From Actinotignum schaalii_C (GTDB lineage Bacteria; Actinomycetota; Actinomycetes; Actinomycetales; Actinomycetaceae), in the NCBI RefSeq assembly GCF_034119425.1, contig NZ_JAWUEL010000010.1, forward strand, positions 1-64,000: DNA of 64,000 bases, read 5' to 3'. Under the pieces are notes generated by a model. It saw only the letters and a program-made list of their open reading frames with translations, did no database searches and had not been told where the DNA came from. Below, piece after piece: positions 35,757 to 44,215 of this stretch. Each line of letters opens with the position of its first letter. The first letter of the stretch is position 1. The position numbers and the translations under genes were made by a program.

Positions 35757-36654
35757 GCTGTATCACCGTATTAATTCCGCGATTGAACTCACAGCCCGGC
35801 GGGTAATTGGCTACCGCGGTCTCTTCTCCTACTTCTACCGGAGCTTCTGGCTACTCACGGGGTGCGCGCTGGTCTTCATGAGCGCCTTGGCCCTGGCCAC
35901 CAATAACCTCCCACATATGGCCATTGAAGGAATTGATCACGGCTTCCTTAACTGGATCGTGCTTGCCTGGGTCTGCCTGGGAGTGGGAATGGTTCTGGTA
36001 GCTATGCTCTCCACGATTGCCATGCGAGCTCATCTACAAGCGGGGACCACGCGGCGGCAATTCTTCAATGCCCTGGCCCGGGCTGCCGCGCGGATGAGTG
36101 CCGAATATCTGGCGGTCACCGCAGTGCTCCTCTTTATCACGCTGACCTTTATACGCAGCGCGAATGGCTCCAGGCTCCTCGATGGTGCTACTTTGGTGAA
36201 CGGTAAGGCGATGGAATCGGGCAGCGTGTGGTTCACACTTATTCCCATGTGGCCCGGCGTTCTAGCGTTGTTCTTCACCATTGTTCTTATCACCACTTTC
36301 TTCCTGCGCTGGTCGCTGAGCACTGTGGCACGGGCAGCTGCTGTGGTCATTGCCTTCTTTGCCGGTCTCTCCCTGATCGGATACCTCATCGGGGTGACCG
36401 GGCTGGGCGGATTCATCGGCCGTCTCTGGCTTCCCCATTGGGAACGCTTCGGCACCTGGGCAGCCCGCACCGGTACGGATTTCGCGCATTGGGTGGGGCG
36501 AATCGGGGATTCCACCGGCCTATCGGAATTCTTTACCGCTAATAGGGCCTTCATGGCGATGATTGGTTTCATTCTCATCTTCGGTATCTGCGCGGTAATC
36601 GCTTGGGCGCTGGCGCGGCGTTCCACCGGCCGCTTGCATCTACTGCGGCTCTAA
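35749..36654 (+). CDS. ABC exporter permease, regulated by the adjacent GntR
   Basis: A 301-residue membrane protein with about six helices (FLNWIVLAWVCLGVGMVLVAML; LIPMWPGVLALFFTIVLI; AMIGFILIFGICAVIAWALA). There is no named family beyond the typical partner of GntR-ABC pairs. ATG at 35749 overlaps the ATPase stop by eight bases (ATGATTAA). A start 12 bases upstream is less likely. Confidence 0.75.
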   Translation: MIKLYHRINSAIELTARRVIGYRGLFSYFYRSFWLLTGCALVFMSALALATNNLPHMAIEGIDHGFLNWIVLAWVCLGVGMVLVAMLSTIAMRAHLQAGTTRRQFFNALARAAARMSAEYLAVTAVLLFITLTFIRSANGSRLLDGATLVNGKAMESGSVWFTLIPMWPGVLALFFTIVLITTFFLRWSLSTVARAAAVVIAFFAGLSLIGYLIGVTGLGGFIGRLWLPHWERFGTWAARTGTDFAHWVGRIGDSTGLSEFFTANRAFMAMIGFILIFGICAVIAWALARRSTGRLHLLRL

Positions 36655-36670
36655 CTGGAAGCGGGACCTT

Positions 36671-36704
36671 GCTGCGGGGCGCGCGGTGACGCGCGGCCCG
36701 CAGC
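36671..36704 (+). terminator. Terminator after the GntR-ABC operon
   Basis: GCTGCGGGGCGCGCG (36671-36685) pairs with CGCGCGGCCCGCAGC (36690-36704) with one mismatch around a GTGA loop, 16 bases after the permease stop. Confidence 0.65.
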
Positions 36705-36746
36705 GCCGTCGTCGTTCCTACCTAGGAGCAGCGCGCACGAGCACCG

Positions 36747-36752
36747 TAGACT
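36747..36752 (+). promoter_or_regulatory. Candidate -10 box for leaderless ald mRNA
   Basis: TAGACT lies six bases before the ATG at 36759, and no Shine-Dalgarno is visible. This matches the leaderless pattern seen at guaB and the aldehyde dehydrogenase gene. Confidence 0.45.
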
Positions 36753-36758
36753 AAGCAC

Positions 36759-37898
36759 ATGATTATTGGCGTTCCCACAGAACTGAAGAATAACGAATAC
36801 CGGGTCGCGCTCACCCCGGCCGGTGCGCGCGAACTGGCCGCGGCCGGGCACACAGTGCTGGTCCAGGCCGGGGCCGGGGCGGCCTCCGGATGCGCCGACG
36901 CCGCCTACGTTGCCTCCGGGGCACGTATCTGCACAGACGCGGCCGAGGTGTGGGGCGCCGATGCGGTTCTCAAAGTCAAGGAACCCGAAGCGGAAGAATA
37001 CCGGTATCTGCGCGAGGACCTGGTGCTTTTCACCTATTTGCACCTGGCTTCCCAGCCGAAACTGGCTCGCGCGCTCCTGGATGCCGGTACCACCGCCATC
37101 GCCTACGAAACCGTGCGCGAACGGAAAGCGCTGCCGCTGCTCGCGCCCATGAGCCGGGTGGCCGGCAAACTCGCCCCCATCGTGGGTTCGCATTACCTCC
37201 TCGACGCGCAGGGCGGGGCCGGGATTCTTATCGGTGGAGTGGCCGGAACCCGCAAGGGCAAGGTGACCGTGATCGGCGCGGGCATCGCCGGGGAATCCGC
37301 CGCGGTTATGGCCGCCGGGATGGGCGCGAACGTGACGATTCTGGATATTAATATTGAGCGGCTCGCCCAGCTGGAGATGCGCCACGCCGGGATGCTCACC
37401 ACCCTCGCCTCCACCGCGCAGACCATCGAGGAGCAGGTGGCGGATGCCGATCTGGTGATCGGCACGGTGCTGGTGCCGGGCTCCTCCACCCCCAAGCTGG
37501 TGACCTCCGCGATGGTGGAAGGGATGCGCCCCGGCAGCGTGCTCGTAGATATTGCCATTGACCAGGGCGGATGCTTCCAGGATTCCCATCCCACCACCCA
37601 CGCTGAGCCGACTTTCACCGTGGACGGCAAGATTTTCTATTGCGTGGCGAATATGCCCGGTGCGGTTCCGCGCACCTCAACAGAAGCTCTCACGACGGCG
37701 ACACTCCCCTACGTGGTGTGCCTGGCGGCCCAGGGGTGGCGCGCGGCTGCCAGCGCGGATCCCGGTTTCGCTAGCGGCGTGAATATCAGCGGTGGGAAAA
37801 TCACCCACCGCGGGGTTTTTGATTCGTTGAGCGGGGTGCTGGGGCTGCCCGAATCTGAGTTTGACGATTCCTGCGTGTCGAAGGCAATGGCAGACTAG
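36759..37898 (+). CDS. ald: Alanine dehydrogenase
   Basis: A 379-residue NAD-dependent enzyme interconverting L-alanine with pyruvate and ammonium. Conserved segments: IIGVPTELKNNEYRVALTP (substrate Arg), KVKEPEAEEY with catalytic Lys, FTYLHLA, NAD loop VIGAGIAGESAAVMAAGMG, and VDIAIDQGGCFQDSHPTTH. Followed four bases later by nadE. Terminates with the tail AMAD. It links the fermentative pyruvate pool to nitrogen metabolism. Confidence 0.95.
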   Translation: MIIGVPTELKNNEYRVALTPAGARELAAAGHTVLVQAGAGAASGCADAAYVASGARICTDAAEVWGADAVLKVKEPEAEEYRYLREDLVLFTYLHLASQPKLARALLDAGTTAIAYETVRERKALPLLAPMSRVAGKLAPIVGSHYLLDAQGGAGILIGGVAGTRKGKVTVIGAGIAGESAAVMAAGMGANVTILDINIERLAQLEMRHAGMLTTLASTAQTIEEQVADADLVIGTVLVPGSSTPKLVTSAMVEGMRPGSVLVDIAIDQGGCFQDSHPTTHAEPTFTVDGKIFYCVANMPGAVPRTSTEALTTATLPYVVCLAAQGWRAAASADPGFASGVNISGGKITHRGVFDSLSGVLGLPESEFDDSCVSKAMAD

Positions 37899-37902
37899 AC
37901 CC

Positions 37903-40098
37903 ATGAGCGATTTCTCCTCGATCTACAGTCACGGTTACGTGCGCGTGGCCGCCTGCTCCCCGGAAGTGGTGGTGGCTGATCCGCAGCGCAATGCCCAGGC
38001 CATTATCGATGCGGCCCGGGTGGTGAGCGCACAGGGTGCGGTGCTGGCCGTGTTCCCGGAGCTGAGCCTCACCGGGTATTCCGCGGAGGATCTTTTCCTC
38101 CAGGATGCGCTGCTGCGCGCCACCCTGGAAGCCCTGGAAACCGTGCGCGCGGCCAGTGTGAGCTTCGATGCGGCACTCATTGTGGGGGCACCGCTGCACT
38201 GGCGCAACCGCCTCTATAATTGCGCAGTTGTGCTCCACCGCGGGAATGTGCTGGGCGTGGTGCCCAAGTCCTATATCCCCAATTACCGGGAATTTTACGA
38301 AAAGCGGCATTTCGCTTCCGGGGCGGGACTGCGGGAGGCGGTAATCGAACTACCCGGGGTCCGTACCGATGCGCCGTGGAGCACCGGGCTTTCCGAGGAA
38401 CAGAGGGCCGAATTAGCGCAAACCGAGGAAGCCTGGGCCTATACGCTGGGGCGGGATACCGTTCCCTTCGGGCCGGATCTGGTTTTCTCCGCCAGTGATA
38501 TTCCCGGTTTTGATTTCCACGTGGAGATCTGTGAGGACATGTGGGTTCCTATCCCGCCCTCGGCGCGCGCGGCCCTGGCCGGGGCGCAGGTGCTCGTCAA
38601 TCTTTCCGGTTCCCCGGTCACGGTGGGGCGTGAAGATGACCGCGATCTGCTGATCCGCGGGGCTTCGGCACGCTGCGCGGCGGCCTATATCTACGCGGCG
38701 AATGGCGAATGGGAATCCTCCACGGATCTGGCCTGGGATGGCCAAACTGTTATCTACGAATGCGGGGAAAAAATCGCGGCCGGGCAGCGTTTTTCGGCCG
38801 GCCACAGCGCCACCCTGGGTGATATTGATCTGGATCGTATCCGCCAGGAACGCCTGCGCAACGGCTCCTTTAATGACAATGCGCTCGCCCAGGGCACCGA
38901 ACGCGATGCGTATTCCAACCCGGGCACGGATTCTTTCCGCACCATTCATTTCACTGCCGGTATCCCGGATATGAGCGCGCTGAGCGCCGCGGATCAGCGC
39001 CTGCACCGCGAAGTGGTGCGTTTCCCCTTTATGGGCGGCAGTGAACGCAATCCGGACCGCGATTGCTTCGAGGCTTTCTCCATCCAGGTCTACGCGCTTA
39101 TCACGCGGCTGCGGGCCACCGGCTCCGCCAAGGTGATTATCGGGGTATCCGGCGGGCTGGATTCCACCCACGCGCTGCTGGTGGCCTGCCGGGCCATGGA
39201 TCTGCTGGAGCGCCCCCGCGCGGATATCCTTGCCTATACCCTGCCCGGTTTCGCCACCTCCCAGCACACCAAGAACAATGCCTATGCGCTATGCGAAGCC
39301 CTCGGGGTGCCGCTGGAGGAGATTGATATTCGCCCGGCGGCACGCCAGATGCTGGCCGATATGGGCCATCCCTTCGCGGGTGGCGAGCCGGTCTACGATC
39401 TCACCTTTGAGAATGTACAGGCCGGGCTGCGCACGGATTACCTGTTCCGCCTGGCCGGTTTCCACGGCGGTATCGTGCTGGGCACCGGGGATCTATCCGA
39501 GCTAGCCCTCGGGTGGTGCACCTTCGGGGTGGGTGACCATATGAGTCACTACAACGTCAACGCGGGGATGCCGAAAACCTTTATGCAGCATGTGCTGCGG
39601 TGGATGGCCCGCCAGGACTTCCTGGCCGGCGCCGGTGCGCAAGCCCTCACGGATATTCTCCATACGGAGATTTCCCCGGAGCTGGTTCCCGCGGATGCCG
39701 GTGGGGCACTGCAATCCACCCAGGAGAAAATCGGCCCTTACGAACTCCAGGACTTCACCCTCTACTTCGCGCTACGCTACGGTTTCCTGCCCTCGAAAAT
39801 TGCTTTCCTGGCCCGGGAAGCCTGGGGTGATTCCTCCCGCGGCTTCTGGCCGGAAGGTATTGAGGTGAATGCCCGCCACGCCTATAGCCTGGCGGAGATT
39901 AAGAAGTGGATGGAGCTTTTCTACCGCCGTTTCTTCTCCCAGCAATTCAAACGTTCCACTCTCCCCAACGGCCCGAAGATCCTTTCGGGCGGCTCGCTTT
40001 CCCCGCGCGGGGATTGGCGCATGCCATCCGATGCCACCAGCCGGGTCTGGTTGGCCGATCTGGAGAATATCCCCAGCACCCCCACGGAGGACGCATGA
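37903..40098 (+). CDS. nadE: Glutamine-dependent NAD+ synthetase
   Basis: A 731-residue two-domain enzyme that amidates NaAD to NAD+. The nitrilase-like glutaminase domain has the catalytic triad: Glu in FPELSLTGYSAEDLF, Lys in VPKSYIPNYREFYEKR and Cys in EICEDMWVP. The synthetase domain has the P-loop GVSGGLDSTHAL and GTGDLSELALGW. Length matches the actinobacterial long form. ATG 37903 is chosen; an upstream frame from 37861 lies inside ald. It overlaps the next gene by ATGA. Confidence 0.93.
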   Translation: MSDFSSIYSHGYVRVAACSPEVVVADPQRNAQAIIDAARVVSAQGAVLAVFPELSLTGYSAEDLFLQDALLRATLEALETVRAASVSFDAALIVGAPLHWRNRLYNCAVVLHRGNVLGVVPKSYIPNYREFYEKRHFASGAGLREAVIELPGVRTDAPWSTGLSEEQRAELAQTEEAWAYTLGRDTVPFGPDLVFSASDIPGFDFHVEICEDMWVPIPPSARAALAGAQVLVNLSGSPVTVGREDDRDLLIRGASARCAAAYIYAANGEWESSTDLAWDGQTVIYECGEKIAAGQRFSAGHSATLGDIDLDRIRQERLRNGSFNDNALAQGTERDAYSNPGTDSFRTIHFTAGIPDMSALSAADQRLHREVVRFPFMGGSERNPDRDCFEAFSIQVYALITRLRATGSAKVIIGVSGGLDSTHALLVACRAMDLLERPRADILAYTLPGFATSQHTKNNAYALCEALGVPLEEIDIRPAARQMLADMGHPFAGGEPVYDLTFENVQAGLRTDYLFRLAGFHGGIVLGTGDLSELALGWCTFGVGDHMSHYNVNAGMPKTFMQHVLRWMARQDFLAGAGAQALTDILHTEISPELVPADAGGALQSTQEKIGPYELQDFTLYFALRYGFLPSKIAFLAREAWGDSSRGFWPEGIEVNARHAYSLAEIKKWMELFYRRFFSQQFKRSTLPNGPKILSGGSLSPRGDWRMPSDATSRVWLADLENIPSTPTEDA

Positions 40099-40526
40099 TT
40101 TCCCTGCAAGAAAATGTGACTGAGGATTTCCTGGCCGCCTGCCAGCGCCTCATCCCGCAGCTCTCCTCAAGCAGCGCGCCGCTCTCGTGCGCTGCCGCCG
40201 CGGCGTTGCTCTCCCAACCTGGGGTCTACCAATTGGTGTACCGGGTAGCGGAAGGCGCCCCGATCCTCGGGATGCTCACCCTCGTCACCTTCCAGATTCC
40301 CACCGGAACGCGGGCCTGGATCGAGGACGTGGTGGTGGACGACGCTGCCCGCGGCCACGGGGCCGGCCAGCAACTTGTGGAAGCCGCCCTGGCCCACGCT
40401 GCCCAGCTCGGGGTGAAATCGGTGGATTTGACCTCGCGACCCAGCCGGGAGGCTGCCAACCGGCTTTACCGGCGTTGCGGTTTCGAAGCGCGGGATACCA
40501 ACGTCTACCGGTATCACGCGCAGTAA
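40095..40526 (+). CDS. GNAT-family N-acetyltransferase
   Basis: A 143-residue acetyl-CoA-dependent acyltransferase. The acetyl-CoA site motif VVVDDAARGHGAGQQLVEAAL (R-G-x-G) is present, then VDLTSRPSREAANRLYRRCGF, the usual C-terminal half. Substrate is unknown. ATG 40095 overlaps the nadE stop (ATGA). Confidence 0.8.
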   Translation: MISLQENVTEDFLAACQRLIPQLSSSSAPLSCAAAAALLSQPGVYQLVYRVAEGAPILGMLTLVTFQIPTGTRAWIEDVVVDDAARGHGAGQQLVEAALAHAAQLGVKSVDLTSRPSREAANRLYRRCGFEARDTNVYRYHAQ

Positions 40527-40615
40527 AAGCGATACGCCGTCATGCGTGGGCCGCGTGGCTACCGCGATGCCGGCCTCACTGCGGGAAGCGCGCCTAGCTG
40601 CCGTAGTGAGCGTGC

Positions 40616-41731
40616 CTAGCGGCGGGTAACAACCAGCTGGGCGCGCTGGAACTCCTTGCAATCGGAGTAACCATTAGCGGCCATAGCGTGGCGCAGCGCC
40701 CCCATAATATTGGTGTGCCCCCGGGCGCTCGAGGTGGGCCCCACCAGGATTTCTTCCAGCGTGCCGGCGGTTCCCACATATACGCGTTCCCCGCGGGGAA
40801 GGCGCGGGTGGCGGGCTTCCGGCCCCCAGTGCCAGCCGCGCCCGGGTGCTTCGCTGGCCCGTGCCAGGATAGTTCCGAGCATCACGCCATCTGCCCCGCA
40901 GGCCAGAGCTTTAATGAGATCCCCGGAGCTGCCAACCGAGCCGTCCGCAATCACATGAACGTAGCGCCCGCCCGATTCATCGAGGTAGTCGCGGCGGGCG
41001 GCCGCGATATCGGCTATCGTCGTCGCCATGGGGGCAGCGATCCCCACGGTACGTAACGTCGCAGAAGCGGCCCCTCCCCCGTAACCGGCCAGCACCCCGG
41101 CCGCGCCGGTGCGCATGAGATGCAGCGCGCTCTGGTAGGTGACGGCACCGCCCACCAGCACCGGAATATCAAGATCGTAAATGAGGCCGCGCAGGTTGAG
41201 CGGTTCGCGGGTGGCGGACACATGCTCGGCACTCACCGTGGTGCCGCGGATCACCAGCAGGTCCAGCCCGGCATCAGCGGCCGGCGGCACAATTTCTTTC
41301 GCGTGCCCCGGCGAACAGGCCCCAGCCACGGTGACCCCGGCGCCCCGCAGCTGCGCTACCCGGTAGCGCACCAGCCCGGTATCGATGGGGCGTTCCGCGT
41401 AGATCTGCTGGAGGCGCGCGGTGGCAGATTCGGCAGGCAGCGCGGCGATTTCTTCATACAGCGGGGTGGGATCCTCATAACGGGTCCACAGGCCCTCAAG
41501 GTCTGCCACCCCCAATCCCCCGGCCCGCCCCAGGCGGATCATCATATCCGGGGAGGCCACCGAATCCATGGGGGCACTGAGCACCGGAATATCGAGGTGG
41601 TACGCGTCTAACTGCCAGGCGGTGGAGACCTCCCGAACGTCCCGGGTGCGCCGGGTGGGCACAATGGCGACGTCGTCCAGGGTATAGGTCATCCGCGCGC
41701 GTTTGCCGCGCCCAATCTCGATTTCGCTCAC
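40616..41731 (-). CDS. guaB3: GuaB3 family IMP dehydrogenase-related protein
   Basis: A 371-residue TIM-barrel protein. It begins VSEIEIGRGKRARMTYTLDD and has SAPMDSVASPDMMIRLGRAGG, matching the actinobacterial GuaB3 group. It lacks the CBS pair of true IMP dehydrogenase and the usual catalytic-Cys loop, so a different or uncertain reaction is expected. GTG at 41731 fits the family N-terminus; the frame upstream adds unrelated residues. The true IMPDH guaB is 2.5 kb away on the same strand. Confidence 0.82.
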   Translation of the reverse strand: MSEIEIGRGKRARMTYTLDDVAIVPTRRTRDVREVSTAWQLDAYHLDIPVLSAPMDSVASPDMMIRLGRAGGLGVADLEGLWTRYEDPTPLYEEIAALPAESATARLQQIYAERPIDTGLVRYRVAQLRGAGVTVAGACSPGHAKEIVPPAADAGLDLLVIRGTTVSAEHVSATREPLNLRGLIYDLDIPVLVGGAVTYQSALHLMRTGAAGVLAGYGGGAASATLRTVGIAAPMATTIADIAAARRDYLDESGGRYVHVIADGSVGSSGDLIKALACGADGVMLGTILARASEAPGRGWHWGPEARHPRLPRGERVYVGTAGTLEEILVGPTSSARGHTNIMGALRHAMAANGYSDCKEFQRAQLVVTRR

Positions 41732-41833
41732 GCCTTCCACTTTACCGGCAAAGAGAGGCGAGGAACCGGGCCACGGCACACATCCGCGCGGCTTAGGCAG
41801 CGAAGCGCGGCACCGCAGCCCCGATTCACCCGG

Positions 41834-43087
41834 CTAGCGAGTTTCCGCACCTAGCACGCGCGCGAGGAAGCGCGGCGCGAACGTCTTTTCGTAGGTGCCC
41901 ACGAATTCCTCGACCTGCCCGTTGAGCCAGCGCTTGAAGGCGAGGATATTGGCATCATCCGCATCCTCAGAAAAGTCCCCGGAAATCCCGAAGGTGTTGT
42001 AAATATCCAGGCCCTCATCACAGGCGTATTTGAACATGGCACGTTCAACGGGGTAGTCCCGCGCGTAGGCGGACAGCGTTTTATCCATCCCGCCCAGCAG
42101 CAAAATGAGTTCAGATCCAACCCGGAATCCGAGTGCGGCATTGAAGGGAATCTCCGCGTCGCCGCGCTCGGCCAGGGTTTCGCGCGCCATGTCTTCCTGA
42201 CCGTCAAGCACTTCCAGGCGCTGGGCAGCCTGCTCCAGCTCACGGTCACGCGCCTTCGTTTCTTTACGTCCGCGCAGCACCTCAATCCGCTCGTGTACCT
42301 CAGTGCGTTCGGCGGCGATCTGGTCGAGGTAGCGGCGCGGGGACACATAGGCCACCGCGAGCAGCGCGCGTTCGGGGCCCATATCTGCCATAAGATCACG
42401 GTAAAAACGCACCGCGGAGGCCGATAGCTCCGGCATACCGTCGGTGCGGTCCCGGGTGCTCGCGTAAAGCTGGGCGAAAACGTCGAAATCTTCCGGCCCG
42501 AGGAAACGGGTCTGCACCCCGTAACGGTTTTCGTTATTGAAACGACGCCGCAGCCCCTTGGCGAGGGTGGCTTTGGCTTCCTCGAAGTTCATCCCGGAGA
42601 TGGTTTTAGTGTAAATCCAGCGCAGCTGAATATCGGAGCGTTCCCCGAATTCGTAGGGAAGATGGCGCCAGCCATCGCGTTCCAGGGCGTGGGAGACCGT
42701 GCTGGCAACCGGGTTATCTTCCAGGGGCGTAATATCCGTGTACCAGCGGCGCGCCAAAATCGGGTTAATCCGGGCGGTGAGCAGGCGCGGCTGGGAAGCG
42801 AAATGCCGGTTGAGCCCGCTGAAGAACGCGGCAACTACCTCGCGCTGACTCCAGTCCAGAGTGGGACCGTAGGCGAGGGAAGCCCGGGTGAAAAGCTTTT
42901 TCCAGGGCTGGTACATAATGAGGCCGGCCCCGCAAACCGTACCGGTGTTATCACGCACGCCTACATATTCCACCCGGTAGCCTTCGGCCTGGCGCACCCG
43001 CCCGTAGCTGACCGTTTGGGAGAGGAAACACCTTTGCGTACTCATATAGTCGTTGTACTCATTCTCGGATAGCACCGCGAATTGCAT
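41834..43087 (-). CDS. FemABX-family peptidoglycan bridge aminoacyltransferase
   Basis: A 417-residue cytoplasmic protein with two GNAT-like subdomains that adds amino acids from aminoacyl-tRNA to the lipid II stem peptide. It starts FAVLSENEYNDYMSTQ (as in FemX/MurM proteins), has RASLAYGPTLDW and the FemA-type coiled-coil arm near residues 255-305 (heptad-rich, charged EVHERIEVLRGRKETKARDR), and ends with DIYNTFGISGDFSEDADD. The amino acid added cannot be predicted. ATG 43087 has AAAGGAA upstream. Confidence 0.88.
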   Translation of the reverse strand: MQFAVLSENEYNDYMSTQRCFLSQTVSYGRVRQAEGYRVEYVGVRDNTGTVCGAGLIMYQPWKKLFTRASLAYGPTLDWSQREVVAAFFSGLNRHFASQPRLLTARINPILARRWYTDITPLEDNPVASTVSHALERDGWRHLPYEFGERSDIQLRWIYTKTISGMNFEEAKATLAKGLRRRFNNENRYGVQTRFLGPEDFDVFAQLYASTRDRTDGMPELSASAVRFYRDLMADMGPERALLAVAYVSPRRYLDQIAAERTEVHERIEVLRGRKETKARDRELEQAAQRLEVLDGQEDMARETLAERGDAEIPFNAALGFRVGSELILLLGGMDKTLSAYARDYPVERAMFKYACDEGLDIYNTFGISGDFSEDADDANILAFKRWLNGQVEEFVGTYEKTFAPRFLARVLGAETR

Positions 43088-43190
43088 AGCGTTCCTTTCC
43101 TACCGGGCAGCTCAGAGCTGATTCGCAACTCCCTATTAGAGTAACTTAAGCTGAAACAGCCCTGGAAATACGATGCGGCTGCTGGTGCTT

Positions 43191-43274
43191 ATTTTTGTGC
43201 CGTAAGCGCCGATTTTTGTGTCGTAAGCGCCGATTTTTGTGCCGTAAGCGCCGATTTTTGTGTCGTAGGGGCGG
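43191..43274. repeat. Four tandem 21-bp repeats in the intergenic region before the exonuclease gene
   Basis: Four head-to-tail 21-bp units start at 43191, 43212, 43233 and 43254 with the core ATTTTTGTG and CGTAAGCGCCG. Base 10 alternates C, T, C, T, so the pattern is also two 42-bp units. The fourth unit's last part differs (TAGGGGCGG). No other copies were found. They lie 60 bases before the exonuclease GTG start. Confidence 0.85.
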
Positions 43275-43333
43275 ATTAGACTACGAAGCACCAGCACAGA
43301 AGCGCGGCGCGGGCCGCGGAAAGGATAAGAACC

Positions 43334-44020
43334 GTGTGGACCACGCTGCCGCTTATCGGCTTTGATACAGAAACAACCGGGGTGGATCCCCGGCGTGATC
43401 GTCTCGTCACCTGCTCACTCGTGCGGGTGGATAGTGAGGGATCCTCACGGCAGTATTGGCTGGCGGATCCCGGAGTGGAGATTCCGGAGGCAGCCAGCCA
43501 GGTGCATGGCATTACCACGGAGCAAGCCCGTGCGGAGGGCCGGCCTATCGCGGAAGTCCTCGGTGAGATCGCGGATATTTTGGGTGCGCAGCTCGCCGCC
43601 GGCCAGCCCGTGGTGGCTTTTAATGCCTCTTATGATTTCACGCTGCTCGAAAGTGAACTGGCCCGCCACGGGCTTCCCACCCTCAGCCAGCGCCTGGGTG
43701 GTGAGATTTTCCCGGTTATTGACCCCTACCTCCTCGATCGCGGGGTGGATCGCTACCGGAAGGGTAAGCGGCGCCTAGAAAACCTCGTCATGCACTACGG
43801 GGTATTCCAGGATGATTCTTTCCATAATGCGGAAGCTGATGTGGTGGCCACGCTGCGGGTACTCGAGGCCATGCTGGAGCGATTCCCCCAACTGCGGGAA
43901 AAGGAACTGCGGGAAATCGTGGATATTCAGATTGCGGCCGAACGCGAATTCCAAGAGTTTTTGCGTAAGGTGGGCCGCTCGGATGGCCCTAAGGAAGGCT
44001 GGCCCGTGCCGCGCGCATAG
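43334..44020 (+). CDS. Exonuclease, DEDDh family (DNA polymerase III epsilon-like)
   Basis: A 228-residue 3'-5' exonuclease. Motif Exo I is GFDTETTGVD, Exo II is NASYDFTLLESEL, and Exo III contains HNAEADVVATLRVLE. It has GITTEQARAEG, as in DnaQ-like proteins. The last 40 residues carry RGDxP-like extensions. GTG 43334 is the apparent start; a TTAGACT box lies about 60 bases upstream. It lacks the polymerase-binding segment of a replicative epsilon, so a repair or RNA-processing role is possible. Confidence 0.85.
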   Translation: MWTTLPLIGFDTETTGVDPRRDRLVTCSLVRVDSEGSSRQYWLADPGVEIPEAASQVHGITTEQARAEGRPIAEVLGEIADILGAQLAAGQPVVAFNASYDFTLLESELARHGLPTLSQRLGGEIFPVIDPYLLDRGVDRYRKGKRRLENLVMHYGVFQDDSFHNAEADVVATLRVLEAMLERFPQLREKELREIVDIQIAAEREFQEFLRKVGRSDGPKEGWPVPRA

Positions 44021-44081
44021 TGCTCACTAGTTGAGCTATTAATCCGGCCGCGCGCATAAACCCAGCCGCGCAAGAAGCCGA

Positions 44082-44098
44082 GCTGCGGCGTCGTACCT
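44082..44098. repeat. Dispersed intergenic element, half copy
   Basis: GCTGCGGCGTCGTACCT, identical to 18374-18390 and the left arm at 20690-20706. It lies between convergent genes, 18 bases before the guaB terminator hairpin. Confidence 0.6.
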
Positions 44099-44115
44099 TG
44101 CGGCGCATAGTGAAA

Positions 44116-44145
44116 GGCCGGGAACGCGCTCTTACGTTCCCGGCC
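44116..44145 (-). terminator. Terminator of guaB
   Basis: GGCCGGGAACG (44116-44126) pairs perfectly with CGTTCCCGGCC (44135-44145) around an eight-base loop. On the minus strand TTT follows. It may also end the convergent exonuclease gene. Confidence 0.7.
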
Positions 44146-44215
44146 CTCGCTACCACCCCAGCCACGCCACTCGCGGTGGCGCGCGCCGGAGGCTTTGAGT
44201 ATGGCTATGTGTCTT

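Noticed and set aside
43191..43274. CRISPR array
   Set aside because: The 21-bp units are directly adjacent with no spacers and no cas genes are present.
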